Assembly (NCBI RefSeq): GCF_950295315.1
Contig: NC_080175.1
Span: 66,055,353 to 66,119,352, forward strand
Length of the DNA: 64,000 bases
Source of the DNA: Erinaceus europaeus
Lineage: Eukaryota; Chordata; Mammalia; Eulipotyphla; Erinaceidae
Reading direction: 5' to 3'
Shown here: in pieces, positions 1 to 11,241 of the stretch
How positions within the stretch are numbered: the first letter of the stretch is position 1
Layout of the letters: the number at the start of each line of letters is the position of its first letter
Made by a program: the position numbers and the translations under genes
Notes under the pieces: model-generated
Database searches by the model: none
What the model saw: the letters and a program-made list of their open reading frames with translations, nothing else
What the model was told of the DNA's origin: nothing

Positions 1-840
1 CATTCCTATACTGTCCAGTGATGGCTCACGGTCACATTATTAAAGTAAAATATCTTCTTCAGTAAGTTCTGATACAGCATCTTCAAAATCCCCAAGCACT
101 GGCATGAAGATAACCAAGGATAAAAATAAGCAGAAGTGTTTTGCACTGAGTTTCCTTTCTTCAATGCTCCAAGAAAAGCAACATCTTTCACTCCTTTTCA
201 TTTAGCTTTCCCTTATTTGTCAGCGAAAGAATTGAATAAGAGAAGCCTGTGTTGAGACAATACAAGCTGAAAATTAATCATAATTTTAATTATATAAGTT
301 GGGCAAGATTTCACTACCCAAAGGTTATTTTCCATTCACTAAATGAGAGGAAAGCACTGGGACTTCTTTACTTTGTTAAATTGTTATCCTTTTGTTCTTT
401 AACTTGTATTAACTGAATCTACTAAAATGCCCAACAAAATATGAAGCTAAGTCTCCATAAATAAATTTATTTTCTCCCATCAGAAGATACACCCAAACAG
501 AACAAGGCAGGATAAGCCCAAATTGATGTATCAAGGTTGAAAAAATATATATGTAGTTGTTGAATTTGGATACATGAACTACTTGAAACTATTCACTCTC
601 CTTTTGAGAATATTTGAATATACTCATTTATACATGGATAACTAGCAAATGGTTAACACTGCAAGGGTTGTGAGTTCTTTCCCTCAGTTACAAATCACAG
701 AGACTTCATATTCTGCTCTAGAAATGAGAAATGTGGTAGACCAACTCTACGGAGGTATTGTATCATATTGTAGGCTGAAAAGACATCCCAAGAACAACCA
801 CTCCTTAATCCTTAGAATTAATGAATATAGTACTCTATAT
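1..840. other. Single-copy intergenic DNA, no gene seen
   Basis: AT-rich sequence without a recognisable repeat head or tail. The open frames on either strand are under 70 codons, show no domain and look like chance frames. Confidence 0.6.
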
Positions 841-843
841 GAT

Positions 844-1228
844 GGTTAATTTTATGTTACTTTGACTGGTAATGGGGTGCCTAGATTAAACTTCATTTGA
901 AAGTGTATCTGTAAGGGTATTTTTGGATGAGAAAAGCTTTTGAATTGATGGACTCAAAGCAGGTGACCCTCTCAAATAGGTGTGTATATCAACCAATCCA
1001 CTGAGGAACTGAATAAAGTAAAACGTACAGGAAAAAAAAGAATTTTTCCTTGTCATTCTACCACACTGGCTGAGCTTGGAAATTTTCTCGTGTCTTCAGA
1101 CTTACGCCATCAGCATCTTAAATCTATATCAGTCAGAATCTCTGAATGTTAGACCTTCAGTCAGAGACTACTTCACCACCTGTCTTCCAGCATTGTTAGC
1201 ATGCAGACTTCTCAGTCTACATAACTAC
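844..1228 (+). repeat. Ancient mammalian dispersed repeat remnant (LTR-like)
   Basis: The stretch gttaattttatgttactttg, followed by a region ending in catcagcatctt and cttctcagtctacataac, follows the order of a common old mammalian repeat that ends in a lysine/serine-rich-coding-like 'cttctcagcctccataa' segment. It is strongly decayed. I recognise the pattern but not the exact family name. Confidence 0.45.
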
Positions 1229-1235
1229 ATGATTG

Positions 1236-1495
1236 TAAGAACATGCACATTACCATAAGCAAGGACTCAGGCTCAGACCCACAGCTCCCACTTGTAGGGA
1301 GGAAGCTTCACTAGTGGTAATGTGTCTCTATTTCTCCCTATCTCCCCCTTCCCTCTCAATTTCTTTGTCGCTATCCAAAAATATAAATAATAAATAAATA
1401 AATGGGAAAAAATGGTCACCAGAAGCAGTGGATTTGTTATGAAGGCGCCAAGACCTAGCAATAACCCTTGTGGTGATTAAATAATAACAGTAAAT
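1236..1495 (+). mobile_element. tRNA-derived SINE, family 2 with extra 3' module
   Basis: Diverged copy of the family whose body reads cccccacctgcaggggg-aagcttcac-agtggtgaagcag (here cttgtagggaggaagcttca). A-rich repeats (aaataaataaata) are followed by a second 3' module (agaagcagtggatttgt) that also closes the SINE at 59,697-60,089. The tRNA head is eroded. Confidence 0.65.
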
Positions 1496-1746
1496 AAGTA
1501 AGTAAATAGTAAGTGGACTATTGGTTGTTTCTTTGGAAAATCCTGGATGATATAAATAACTTATGTGGCAAAAGAAACTTTCCAGATATAGTGGAGGGAA
1601 TGGACTGAAACAGGAAAGAATAGCCTGGATTATCCTACACAGGCGTACACAATCTAGCCATATTATCTCTTAAAAATCAAGAACTTTCTCTAGTTGGAAG
1701 TGGAAGCTCTCTATTCAAAATAAATATAGAATAGAAGTGGAAGCAA

Positions 1747-2030
1747 AGGGAGTCGGGCCGTAGCGCAGTGGGTTAAGCACAGGTGGCGCAAAGCACAAGG
1801 ACCAGCGTAAGGATCCCAGTTCAAGCCTCCGGCTCCCCACCTGCAGGGGAGTCGCTTCACAGGCGGTGAAGCAGGTCTGCAGGTGTCTATCTTTCTCTCC
1901 CCCTCTCTGTCTTCCCCTCCTCTCTCCATTTCTCTCTGTCCTATCCAACAACGACATCAGTAATAACCACAACAATAAAACCACAAGGGCAACAAAAGGG
2001 AATAAGTAAATAAATATTTTTTTTAAAAAA
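1747..2030 (+). mobile_element. tRNA-derived SINE, family 1 (hedgehog ERI-like), complete
   Basis: Complete unit with tRNA head (gagtcgggccgtagcgcag), A-box and B-box-like parts, the body cacctgcaggggagtcgctt, a pyrimidine block and an A-rich tail. It is flanked by a perfect 14-bp target-site duplication, agaagtggaagcaa, at 1,733-1,746 and 2,031-2,044, so it was inserted by L1-type target-primed reverse transcription. RNA polymerase III would transcribe it from the internal boxes. No coding capacity. Confidence 0.9.
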
Positions 2031-2059
2031 AGAAGTGGAAGCAATGAAGTAGACAGAGA

Positions 2060-2460
2060 GAGAGAGAGAGACTCAAAGCAGGGAAGGACACGAGAGAATG
2101 CATGACTTGAAGGTGGAGGGTTCTCCATCAACATGAGAAATTCAAGCAACACTAAGGAACAAAAGGAGAAAACGCCTAGCTGACTCTCAGCAAGGAAACT
2201 GGATCCTTAACCTTGCAGTCCAACAATTCTGCAAACAGTCTGAGCAATACTTGGAAACAGATTCACCCGCAGAGTCTCCAGATTGGTGTCCCACTTGCCA
2301 ATAACTTGATCTCAGCCCATGAAGCCCAAACAGAGGAGCCAGCTAGGCTTACCAGCCTCCAGACTGCAGAACTGTGAGATGATAAAGCAGGGTTGTTTTT
2401 TGTGACTAAATGAGTGATCCTTTTAATATGACAATAGTTAACACATATGTCCTACTTAAC
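2060..2460 (+). repeat. MaLR/MLT-like LTR remnant
   Basis: The 3' half carries ccagcctccagactgcagaa-ctgtgagatgataaa, close to the conserved MLT-type LTR end (cctccagaactgtgag, then a poly(A) signal). The 5' half is too decayed for a boundary. Called from memory of the consensus. Confidence 0.45.
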
Positions 2461-2594
2461 AGCAAAAATAAACCCCAATAAGCCAAACATTTTAAAAGGC
2501 TTATTTCCAACACAGTGGTAAAACAATGAGAAAAATTTATAATTTTGTGTTTTGCTTGTTATAGTGGGGAAACATTTTTAAGTTGTACTAGAAG

Positions 2595-2815
2595 TAAAAA
2601 TGGAAATACCTTATGACCCAGCAATACCACTCCAAAACATATGTCCAAAGGACACTAATTCAAACAGATATTTGCACCTCCTGTGTTCTATTCACACTAT
2701 GCACTATTCACAATAGTCAAAATATGGGATTAATCTAAATGAACATCAACAGCCAGTTAGATAATGTGTCCAATGAAATATGACTCTTTTGATTCTGATC
2801 ATATCAAAGATGCTA
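2595..2815 (+). mobile_element. Old L1 ORF2 C-terminal fragment
   Basis: Contains atggaaataccttatgaccc-agcaataccactcc, the DNA behind the conserved L1 ORF2p motif 'MEIPYDPAIPLL', then a decayed version of the downstream segment ending near aatgaaatatgactc. Frameshifted; no intact frame. Confidence 0.8.
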
Positions 2816-2829
2816 CAATTTCCCTCCAA

Positions 2830-4020
2830 GGGAGAAAGGAAGTGAGAATTTAGTTTCTGAAGATAAGTACCTGAGACAAATCTGAAGCGCATAGAGATTT
2901 TTCTCAATTTCAGCCTCAGTTCTTGTATTGACTAACATAGGCTGATGTTTTAACTAAAATTAAAAGACATACGGTTGTGGATTTACTTGTTGCTGAATCC
3001 TTACCTGCTCTTAAAGCATAGGAAGCAAGAATGAATTGGGATTGATTCTAAAGCAACTTTATTGTGGGTATCCTTGAAATACCCTGGAGGTTCCATTGTA
3101 TACAACTTTATGTTGATAGTTTAAAATCACAAATGTTACCCAAAAAGGCTCTTCTTTCTTTCTTCTTCTCTCTTGTTTTAAGGTTCTGTGCTACTTCAAC
3201 CCCTCCCAAGCTATTAGGAAGACCTAGTATAGTTCTATCCAATGAAAAGTATAAGTTATACAGTCATTGTAGCCTTGGTTTTCAATATCTGTAGTGGCTT
3301 TGACTATCTGAGTCATGGTAGTTAGCAGCATTCACTACATTCCATCTGGGCTTCCAAGGAGGTCACAAAGCCAAGTACTTCTTGGCTGGTTCAGTAAGTC
3401 CTCACTTAGTTGTTGGAGACTAAAACTTTGAACAAAATCATGTATCAGAAAGAAGAAAGCAAGTTCTCAAATAGCCAAGCTTTGTTCAACATCAACTGGA
3501 ATTTTTTTTCTCATCTGTGTTAGAGCAAACTAAAATTATTTAAGGGTTTTCTGTGCCTTTCATTTGCTGACAGGATTATAGATTTTAGAGAAGAGATACC
3601 AGAGCCCCAAGACACTATGCCTGAAGTTTCCCCTTTGTGAGATACTCCCATGTGGAGCAGAGGGGCAGATATTATCACAAATCATTCAGTGCATAATTTC
3701 AAGCAAAACAAACCAGGTAAAGTTTTTGTGTAAATAAAAATCCACTCATTAATCTAACAAATATTTATTGAACTGTATGCATGAAACACTCCTAGCTGCT
3801 GCAATGAATCAAACTGATGGAAGATATGCTCAACCCTGAAGAAATTTGGTGCTTTACATCAAGTACCTGGGTTATTCAAGTTAAATGGAAGTGACTATAA
3901 AAAAAGAAAAATGAAGCACCATCTTTCTGGAGTAGGTGAGATTTAATCTGGACTTGGAGAATAAGATTATCCACACAGTCCTTTTGGGACTTTGGCTTTC
4001 TAACTGTTTCAAAATACAAC
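2830..4020. other. Single-copy DNA, no gene seen
   Basis: About 1.2 kb with no repeat I recognise. The open frame at 3,064-3,294 has no domain, no conserved context and no splice or promoter support. Confidence 0.5.
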
Positions 4021-4021
4021 A

Positions 4022-4238
4022 CAGCTGGGGGTGGAACAGTGCTGTGTCCAGTGGAGTACATGTTACAATACACAAGGACCTCTGCTCTGTTCAATCCCTG
4101 GGTTCCTACTTGCTGGGGGAAGATTTCTGAATCAGTGAAGCAGTACTTTGGGTGTCTCCTTCTTTCCCCCATCTCTCTTTTCCCTCTCAATGTCTCTCTA
4201 TGTCTATACAAAACAAATAAGAATTTTAAAAAATTAAG
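4022..4238 (+). mobile_element. tRNA-derived SINE, family 2, diverged
   Basis: Head gtggagtacatgttacaata-cacaaggacc, body ttgctgggggaagatttctg and the pyrimidine block ccctctcaatgtctct, then an A-rich tail. Many substitutions relative to the copies at 46,990 and 49,602. Confidence 0.8.
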
Positions 4239-4392
4239 CAAAGGGGTGGGGCCAAGTTCACATCAACTTACACCCTGTGTTAACATGGACACAGCCTACT
4301 CCATTCAAAAAGAACAAATTAGCTATAGCTTCCTTTCTCAAATTTACTTAGAGTAGTGATTTGCTACTGGAGCATGTGTCAGAGTAACCTAG

Positions 4393-4632
4393 AAAGGTGG
4401 TTGGCTCCTGTAATTGCTTCTCCACTGGACATGGGTGTTGGCAGGTTGATCCCTAGACACAGCCTATTTCTTTGTTATGTGACCTTGGGAGAACCACTAC
4501 AGTTTCCAATGGAAAGAATGGTGGTGGGAAAGGTGGGGAATTATACCCCTTGTTGTCTTGTGTTTTGTAAATCAATATTAAATCACGTTTTTTAAAAGAA
4601 ATCTGATGGCAAAAAAAAAAAAAGATGGTTGG
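4393..4632 (+). mobile_element. Short L1 3'-end insertion with 5' inversion (twin priming)
   Basis: The left part (about 4,405-4,465) is L1 3' UTR in minus orientation (ctgtaattgcttctccactg). The right part (about 4,497-4,620) is the L1 terminus in plus orientation, ending caatattaaatcac and a poly(A). A 12-bp repeat with one mismatch (aaaggtggttgg at 4,393-4,404, aaagatggttgg at 4,621-4,632) flanks it, so both halves belong to one insertion. Confidence 0.75.
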
Positions 4633-4956
4633 AATAGAAATTGCTGGGCCCTAACCCAAATCTTGTGACTGATATAGTAAGTCTGGACTAGGACTCAACC
4701 ATTGAGTTCCCAGGTGATGCTGATATCATTGATCCAATAGCCACACGCTGAGGATCACTAGTTTAACACACCTACTTTGGGGATTTAGAACACCTGGGAT
4801 GGAAACCAGGCATCATAATATGCTCTCTGACCTTCAGGAATGTCTCAAGTTCCTGGCTTGGTTTTATCATCTGTAAAGATAATGCCAATTCCTATATTGC
4901 CAGCTTGTTTTAAGAATTAAATTAAGTAATGAGTACAATCGAGAGCCTGATAAAAG

Positions 4957-5335
4957 AAGTTGTGATATATATTACTTAGCTATTAAAAATGGTGATGTCA
5001 CCATTTTTCAGCCTATCTTGGATGGAGCTTGAAGAAATCATGTTAAGTGAAATAAGTCAGAAACAGAAGGATGAATATAGGATGATCTCACTCACAGGCA
5101 GAAGTTGAAAAACAAGATCAGAAGAGAAAACACAAGTAGAACCTGAATTGGAGTTGGTGTACTGCACCAAAGTAAAAGACTCTGGTGTAGAGTACAGGTC
5201 CTGGAAAAGTATGACAGAGGACCTAGTGGGGTTGTATTGTTATGTGGAAAACTGAGAAATGTTATGCATGTACAAACTATTGTATTTACTGTCAACTGTA
5301 AAACATTATTCCCCCAATAAAGAAATTTTTTAAAA
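4957..5335 (+). mobile_element. L1 3' end, 3' UTR type B
   Basis: Starts in the last ORF2 segment (cagcctatcttggatggagc, then aagtgaaataagtcagaaac) and continues into a short 3' UTR ending tgcatgtacaaactattgta, actgtcaactgtaaaac and cccaataaagaa. The same ending closes the L1 at 40.1 kb; it is unlike the long type A 3' UTR seen elsewhere in the window. Confidence 0.88.
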
Positions 5336-5454
5336 AAGGAAAACCATGAGCAGGAGCAGCCAACTTTGTAATCAAGTCCATGAAAAAAAAGAAAGAAAGA
5401 AATGCCCTCACTCTGAATGACAATGACTTGCTGCTAGGGAAAGCTAGCTGATGA

Positions 5455-5868
5455 CGATATGCCAAGTGTCACACATTGAATGTTTATATTCTCCCCCAAA
5501 TTCCTGTGTTGATGCTCTTAAATGCCTACATGATAGTATTTGTAGGTGGGACACCCTGGGAGATAATGAGATTTCAATGAAGTCATTAACCTTAGATGAA
5601 ATCAGTGGCCTAGAATATGAGAAAGGAATATCAAAGTTCTCACCCTTACTCTCCCTCTTCCCAATAGCTCATGCCAAGGAAAGGTCATGTGAACATATGA
5701 CTAGAAGACAATTGTCTACAAAGTAGAAGATCTACAACAGACACCAAATGTCTTCACATCTTGACTTTCACCTTCCTTGTCTCTGTAGCCAAAGAAGTTC
5801 ATTTCTGTTGTTTAAGCCTTTTAGTTTATTGTATTGTTATAGCATCCTGAGCAGAATATCACATCAAG
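5455..5868 (+). repeat. MLT1-like LTR (ERVL-MaLR)
   Basis: The order ttgaatgtttatattctccc, ccaaattcctgtgttgatgc, gatagtatttgtaggtggg, tggaga-like block, catgtgaacatatgactaga, ttctgttgtttaagcc and ttgttatagcatcctgagcag follows the MLT1 LTR consensus as I remember it. It is an old remnant without coding capacity. A repeat search would settle the subfamily. Confidence 0.6.
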
Positions 5869-5869
5869 G

Positions 5870-6786
5870 AAACAGTGTGAGATATGCACATAGTTACTAT
5901 GGATCATTTGTGTTGAATGGCAAGCAAAAATAATAATAAAAATAAAAATTATATATATACATAAATTTATTACTGGCCCCTACTTCCTCTTGAAATAGCT
6001 AATATTTCTAGGAGAGCAATAGAACACCAGTAACAAACCAATAATCATAAAAGACAGATATAACTTTAGTTGCTCATTCAGAGCATATTGTAACTATAAT
6101 TGAGCAATGAAGGGTTCAATATCCCTAAAGAATAAGGGTAATGAAATGCTACATACCTGGAGTCTACTAATGTCCCAAAGGGAGCCACACAATGAAACTG
6201 TTAGAGAACTATATTGCCAAGAGGCACTTAAGCATTCTTATGATATATATGTGAGACATTATATGAAACATTTTGTCTTTTTCCACACTAGAGGTGGTTA
6301 AAAGGGAAAATTGCAAGAGATTTTGGGAGCAGAAGTGAAAACAGTAAGCTTTGTTCACTAAAGGTCCTCTAGTCATCATTTGAGGTGACAAACTCATGGT
6401 AGATTTCCCAGCAGAGCTCAGCTTAACTTCACTCTCATCAGCTCTACAACTTGTCTTTCTCTCAGCCTCTGGCCTCCTGGCCAAGGACAGCCACAGGTTC
6501 ACCACTAATGGTTATCTGAGAATTCACAGAGGTGGTAGCCACACCGAAAGAAAAACTCCATAGACTTCTCCACAACCTTCTCCTTCAAGGTCTAATTGTG
6601 AGTTATGCACAGTGACTGGACATGCCTGACTTTTTAGCCTTCCTCCTCCCTATATCCTCATTTACCCAATGGCATCAGAATTTCAAGAAGTTTGGTTAGT
6701 TAATGTGATTCTCATCCACCACCTTGCCTTTTGAATAATCATTTCCTCAGTGTCTCCCAAAATGGGTAAGATCTAGTTCTTTTACT
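5870..6786. other. Single-copy DNA, no gene seen
   Basis: No repeat signature and no frame with recognisable content. Frames at 6,107-6,301 (+) and 6,209-6,505 (-) overlap on opposite strands, which argues against either being real. Confidence 0.5.
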
Positions 6787-6797
6787 AGATTCCTTAT

Positions 6798-7078
6798 TGG
6801 GGAGTCGGGCAGTAGAGCAGAGGGTTAAGCGCACGTGGCACAAAGCGCAAGGACCAGCATAAGGATCCCGGCTTGAGCCCCCAGCTCCCCCCACCTGCAG
6901 GGGAGTTGCTTCACAACCATGAAGCAGGTCTGCAGGTGTCTATCTTTCGCTCCCCCTGTCTTCCCCTTCTCTCTCCATTTCTCTCTGTCCTATCCAACAT
7001 CGACGACATCAACAATAATAATAACTACAACAATAAAACAAGGGCAACAAAAGGGAATAAATAAATATTTTTAAAAAA
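6798..7078 (+). mobile_element. tRNA-derived SINE, family 1
   Basis: Complete unit (gagtcgggcagtagagcag to aataaataaatattttta). The flanking repeats agattccttat (6,787-6,797) and agattctttat (7,079-7,089) differ at one base. Confidence 0.9.
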
Positions 7079-7329
7079 AGATTCTTTATCTCTTTGTGTA
7101 CATTGAGCTCTGTTTCCTTGCCAAGCTCTAACACAGAGTCCCAGCAGTGAACTCTTTCCAAGCTTTTATATAGAAGAATAGACTCAATAGAAGTCAGATG
7201 GACAGGGAAAAAAAAGTTCATTTATTCAACTGTAAAATAAAGTAAGTACTGAACATATAGTTCTTCTGTAGCTCTAATGATAAAAAATAATCCTTTATAT
7301 TGTGTAAAAGAATTTTAATTGTGTTTAGT

Positions 7330-7460
7330 TACATACCACCTTTTTCCCTACTTTATTTGGAGAGGGGTTACTGGTCTACAGTATAGTTGTTGAAATATAG
7401 GTACAGCATTCATCTCCCCATGATATTTGTCTGCAAGACACTCTCCCCCAACCTAGAATT
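7330..7460 (-). mobile_element. Old L1 3'-terminal fragment
   Basis: gggttactggtctacagtat-agttgttgaaata and catctccccatgatatttgt resemble the plus-strand face of an L1 tail also seen at about 8,690 and 31,000. Low identity, hence modest confidence. Confidence 0.45.
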
Positions 7461-7528
7461 CACAATCTACTTTTATCTTCCTTCAATCTTTTTCCACTCC
7501 AATATTTCCAGTACCCCACTGTTAGAGT

Positions 7529-7660
7529 AATTTTTTTATAGGACAGAGAGAAACGGAGAGAGGAGGGGGGAAGACAGAGAGGGAGAGAGAAAGACAACTG
7601 AAGACCTGCTTCACCACTTGTGAAGTGACCTCCCTGCAGGTGGGGATCTGGGAGGGGCAA
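7529..7660 (-). mobile_element. SINE family 1, truncated, minus strand
   Basis: Reverse-complement of the SINE body: ataggacagagagaaacgga, the purine block, cagacc-like segment and cacttgtgaagtgacctccc. The tRNA head is missing. Confidence 0.8.
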
Positions 7661-8069
7661 TTTTTATAAAATAGAGATCAAAGTAATTTAATGTTTATAG
7701 ACTATGAAATGAATAGAATTCAGTTGACTACATGGCAAAATAGTGGTCCTTTTTAAGGGACTGATAATTCTTTTGAGAAACACTTCTCATCACTGCCAAA
7801 ATATAACCTATTCTCTCCTGACCCTTAACCCTCTTTTTCCACATCACTTTTGCCATCATAACACATACATGCATATATACATATATATGACTGGATATAT
7901 ATGTGACATTATGTATATATAACATACCATTTGTATACTCCTTCCTCTCTTCACTAGCTTGTGAAATCCTGTTTGCCTCTGAAGTAAAATAATATTAAGC
8001 CTCTATGGTCCTATCCTAATGTAAGCCCCTCTATGAAGTATTCCCAACCTTGTTTGGTTGGCTATCAAA

Positions 8070-8071
<2 letters not shown>

Positions 8072-8124
<53 letters not shown>
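8072..8124. repeat. (GT)n microsatellite, 53 bp
   Basis: Uninterrupted GT dinucleotide run in single-copy sequence. Confidence 0.97.
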
Positions 8125-8125
<1 letters not shown>

Positions 8126-8416
8126 TTGTCCCATAATTCATTTGCTTAAATATCTATGGATATCAAACTATTTTGAGCAGTTGACAATACTAATGACTAG
8201 CACAATACCTGAAACATATATATAATGTCCATTGGCTTATTATCTTGATATTATGAGAAAATGTGTGCCTTGTTCAGCAGGATGGCTTGGTTCTTTTCAT
8301 GTCTTTCAGGTGAAAATTATTTCACATACAAACATCATCAGAATAAGTAAAGATGCATTAAAATTTTTTTTTAAAGGCAAGGAGGAGGAAGAGAAAAAGG
8401 TGGAGGAGATGGAGGA

Positions 8417-8593
8417 TCTAGGAGGGGGCAGAGTAAATTAAGCATTAGACTCTGAAGCATGGTATCCTGAGTTGATCCCTAACATCCTATGTGCCAGAGT
8501 GATGCTCGGGTGTGCCCCTCTCTCTCTCTCTCTCTCTATCTCTATCTCTATCTCTAGCTCTAGCTCTATCTCTCTCCCTCCCTCCCCCCATGT

Positions 8594-8625
<32 letters not shown>

Positions 8626-8672
8626 CCCCTCCTTCCCTCCCTCTCATTGATAAATAAATAAATCTTTGTTTA
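8417..8672 (+). mobile_element. SINE family 4 with expanded internal microsatellites
   Basis: tRNA-like head gcagagtaaattaagcatta-gactctgaagcatgg and gtgccagagtgatgctc, then (TC)n, (TATCTC)n-like, CTAGCT variants and a (TG)n run, closing with gataaataaataaatcttt. The pyrimidine linker normally found in this SINE has expanded into several microsatellite motifs. Confidence 0.7.
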
Positions 8673-9295
8673 TTGAGAGGGTTAATACTTTATAGTGAAA
8701 TCACTGATATTTGGGTACAATCTAATGCACCAGGACACCCCACAATTTTCTTCCACCCCTCCCACCTCCTCCTTCCCCCAAGTCCTTTGTTTTGATGCAA
8801 TACACCTTGCCCAGTCCATGTTTCATTTTGTGTTCTCCCTCCCTGTCCCTATTTATCAAGTCCCACTTATAAGATCATTTGATATTTGTCCTCTTATTTT
8901 TGGCTTATCTTCCTTAACATAATGTTTTGTAGTTTCACCCAAGATGATGCAAAAGCAGCAACCTTGTAACAGCTGAGTAATAATCTATTGTGTATATACA
9001 CCACAGGTTTTTAGCCACTCATCTATTATTGGACATCTGGTTTGTTTCCAGATTCTGGCTATTACAAATTGTGCTGCTGTGAACATAGATACACATAGAT
9101 CTCTTCTGATGGGTGCTTTCGTTTCCTTTGGGTAAACCTATAGGAAAGGACTTGCTGGGTCATAGAGTAGCTCTATTTCTAGTGTTCTAAGAAATTGCTA
9201 AACTGTTTTCCACAATACTTTAACCAATGTATACTCCCACCAGCAGTGGGAAAAATCCCAAATAAATAGCCTGACTTCACACCTCAAGAATCTGA

Positions 9296-9830
9296 GAAAG
9301 TCTTTATTTCTCCTTCCAACTTGAATGAGTCTAGCAGGATAGAGAATCCATTGCTTGAAGCCTTTCTCATTTAACATTCTGTAGATGTCTTGCCATTCTC
9401 TCCTGGCTGTCAACAGTTTCTGTTGAGACATCTGCCCACACCCTTATGACTGCCAGTTACTCTGTTTTTCTCTTGCTGCCTTTGACAACTTTTCCTTGAT
9501 TTTAGTCTTTGCAAATCTAATTCTAATGTGTCTTGGTTTGTATATCTCTGGATCTATTTTATTTGGTATTCTATGGACTTCTTGTATTTATGTTTCCAGT
9601 CTTTCATCTGGGAGAATATCTTTTCTATTATTTCACCAACTCTGTGTTCTCCCTCTTTTTTCTTCCTCTCCTCTTTCTGGCAAGCTGATGTTGTTCCAAA
9701 CATGTCTCTGGCATTGTTTTCAATGTCTCTTAACCCCTTCTCTAGGTCTGTCACTCTGTTGATATTTTTTTCTGCTTTGTCTTCACACTTGTTGATTGTC
9801 TCTTCAGTCTCCATTGTTCTGCTGGCAAAA
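9296..9830 (-). pseudogene. L1 ORF1 fragment (coiled coil and C-terminal domain)
   Basis: The minus-strand translation of 9,554-9,814 is a charged, helix-rich coiled-coil segment (INKCEDKAEKNINRVTDLEK). Around 9,296-9,431 it reads ARREWQDIYRMLNEKGFKQW followed by ILYPARL, the signature of the L1 ORF1p C-terminal RNA-binding domain. ORF1p is the L1 RNA-binding chaperone that coats L1 RNA in cytoplasmic particles. Stops and frameshifts separate the pieces, so it is not translatable. Its frame runs straight into the ORF2 motif HCWWEY at about 9,230, showing that ORF2 was deleted. Confidence 0.8.
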
Positions 9831-10195
9831 CCCTCAAATCTGTTAGTTCATTTATTTTGGCATTTTTCTCAGCTATCATTGCTTTTAGTTCACTTATTGT
9901 GTGGTTTTGTCCTACTAATGTGGCTTTTAGTTCTGCTATTGTGTTATTTTGCTGCTATTCATCTACTTTGTCATTTGTTTTTATTTTTGTTTTCTAGATT
10001 TTGATTTCTCTCTTGGGGCCTCATCTGCTATTTTTCCCTTCCCAATGGGATTTTCTTATATGAGTTTTATCACTTCAGTGGTAAACCTGTGGACTAGTTT
10101 TTCAGGTTCTACCTCAAATATTTTTATTGTCTCTGGCTTATTGTGGTTACTTTCTGGGTTTCTTTCTTGATTTGTTGGTAAATTGGATTTTCTTT

Positions 10196-10292
10196 TTTAA
10201 TGTATTTTTATTTTATTTATTAATGAGAAAGATAGGAAGAGAGAGAGAAGGAGAGAGAGAGAGAGGAAGAAAGGAAGGAAGGAAGGAAGGAA

Positions 10293-10342
<50 letters not shown>

Positions 10343-10445
10343 AGGGACCAGGCATCACTCTGTTACATGTGCTGCTGAGGATTGAACTCAGGACCTCATG
10401 CTTGAGAATCCAATTTTTTATCCACTGCGCCACCTCCCTGACCAC
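10196..10445 (-). mobile_element. SINE family 4, minus, with GGAA/GAAA expansion
   Basis: Reads on the minus strand as a tRNA-like head (ggtggcgcagtggataaaa) and ggtcctgagttcaatcctca, then a pyrimidine tract. On the plus strand that tract is (GGAA)n and (GAAA)n at about 10,262-10,342. It is inserted in L1 sequence and starts with a T-rich tail, tttttaatgtatttttattt. Confidence 0.8.
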
Positions 10446-11150
10446 AGTAAGGTGGATTTCTTGGTCTCCCCATTTTGTGTCGTCAACATGCTTCAAGTCA
10501 CCCGAGGGGGTCAGAGGTGAGTGATTGGCTAGGATGATAGGTGAGTGTCACACCAAGGGGAGTTAAGCCTGGGGCAGTTCCAAGGTGGGTCATGATGTGG
10601 GTATGCCTGAGACAGTGCCCTGGTAGCATTAACTGGGATACATGGGTTTCTGTCAGGTACACACAGCTCTCAAGAGTTTTTGTCTTGGGTGGTGGCATGA
10701 GATGTCCCTGGACATGGTTCTGCTTATGTCTGCAGGGCTAGTGACCCTTTATGGTGGAGCTTGCAGTTGCCTATTCCCTTTCCCATGGCTCCTAATGTAG
10801 GCTGACCCTAGTCGAGTTTCTGTTAGTGTCCACCAGGACTAGCCAGGGGAGGGGTGTCAGGGATCCCTCCCTGTTGATATGCAAGAGACCCCTTCTGTTT
10901 CATTTGGTTTAAATCCCCCCTGCTTAACACTATTCTATTTACATAACCACTTCATTCTATTTACATAACTGCTGTTAACAAGCACCTTCCTCCAGGGCAT
11001 TGGTTCAATCCCCAGTTTCATGATATGTTTTTGCTCCACCCCCCTCCTTGTCACACCCTGATCCCTTCTTTGTCACACTCTGATTTTCACCAGTCACTTT
11101 TCTCTCCACCCTCTCTATGTCACATCCTGTTTCCACCCTACTTGGCAAGT

Positions 11151-11160
11151 ATATATAAAG
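11151..11160 (+). promoter_or_regulatory. LTR TATA box
   Basis: atatataaag, preceded by U3 sequence and followed about 75 bp downstream by the poly(A) signal, which is the usual LTR order. Confidence 0.75.
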
Positions 11161-11235
11161 ACAGCATTGTGAGTTTTAGAGTACTGTACCTTGAGTTTAG
11201 CTTAGCTCGTCTTAGATTGTGCTGCGTCCTGCATG

Positions 11236-11241
11236 AATAAA
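11236..11241 (+). promoter_or_regulatory. LTR polyadenylation signal
   Basis: aataaa within gcatgaataaagagatact, at the expected place between R and U5. The same signal sits in both LTRs of the minus-strand provirus (seen there as ctttattc). Confidence 0.75.

Noticed and set aside
1715..2152. 145-codon minus-strand frame
   Set aside because: Entirely antisense across a SINE and flanking (GA)n.
5455..5868. Host exon suggested by a 91-codon frame at 5,451-5,726
   Set aside because: The same DNA matches the order of an old MaLR LTR, and no splice sites flank the frame.
9528..10004. 158-codon hydrophobic plus-strand frame, membrane-protein-like
   Set aside because: It is the antisense of an L1 ORF1 coiled coil; A-rich ORF1 read backwards gives Phe/Leu/Ser-rich frames.
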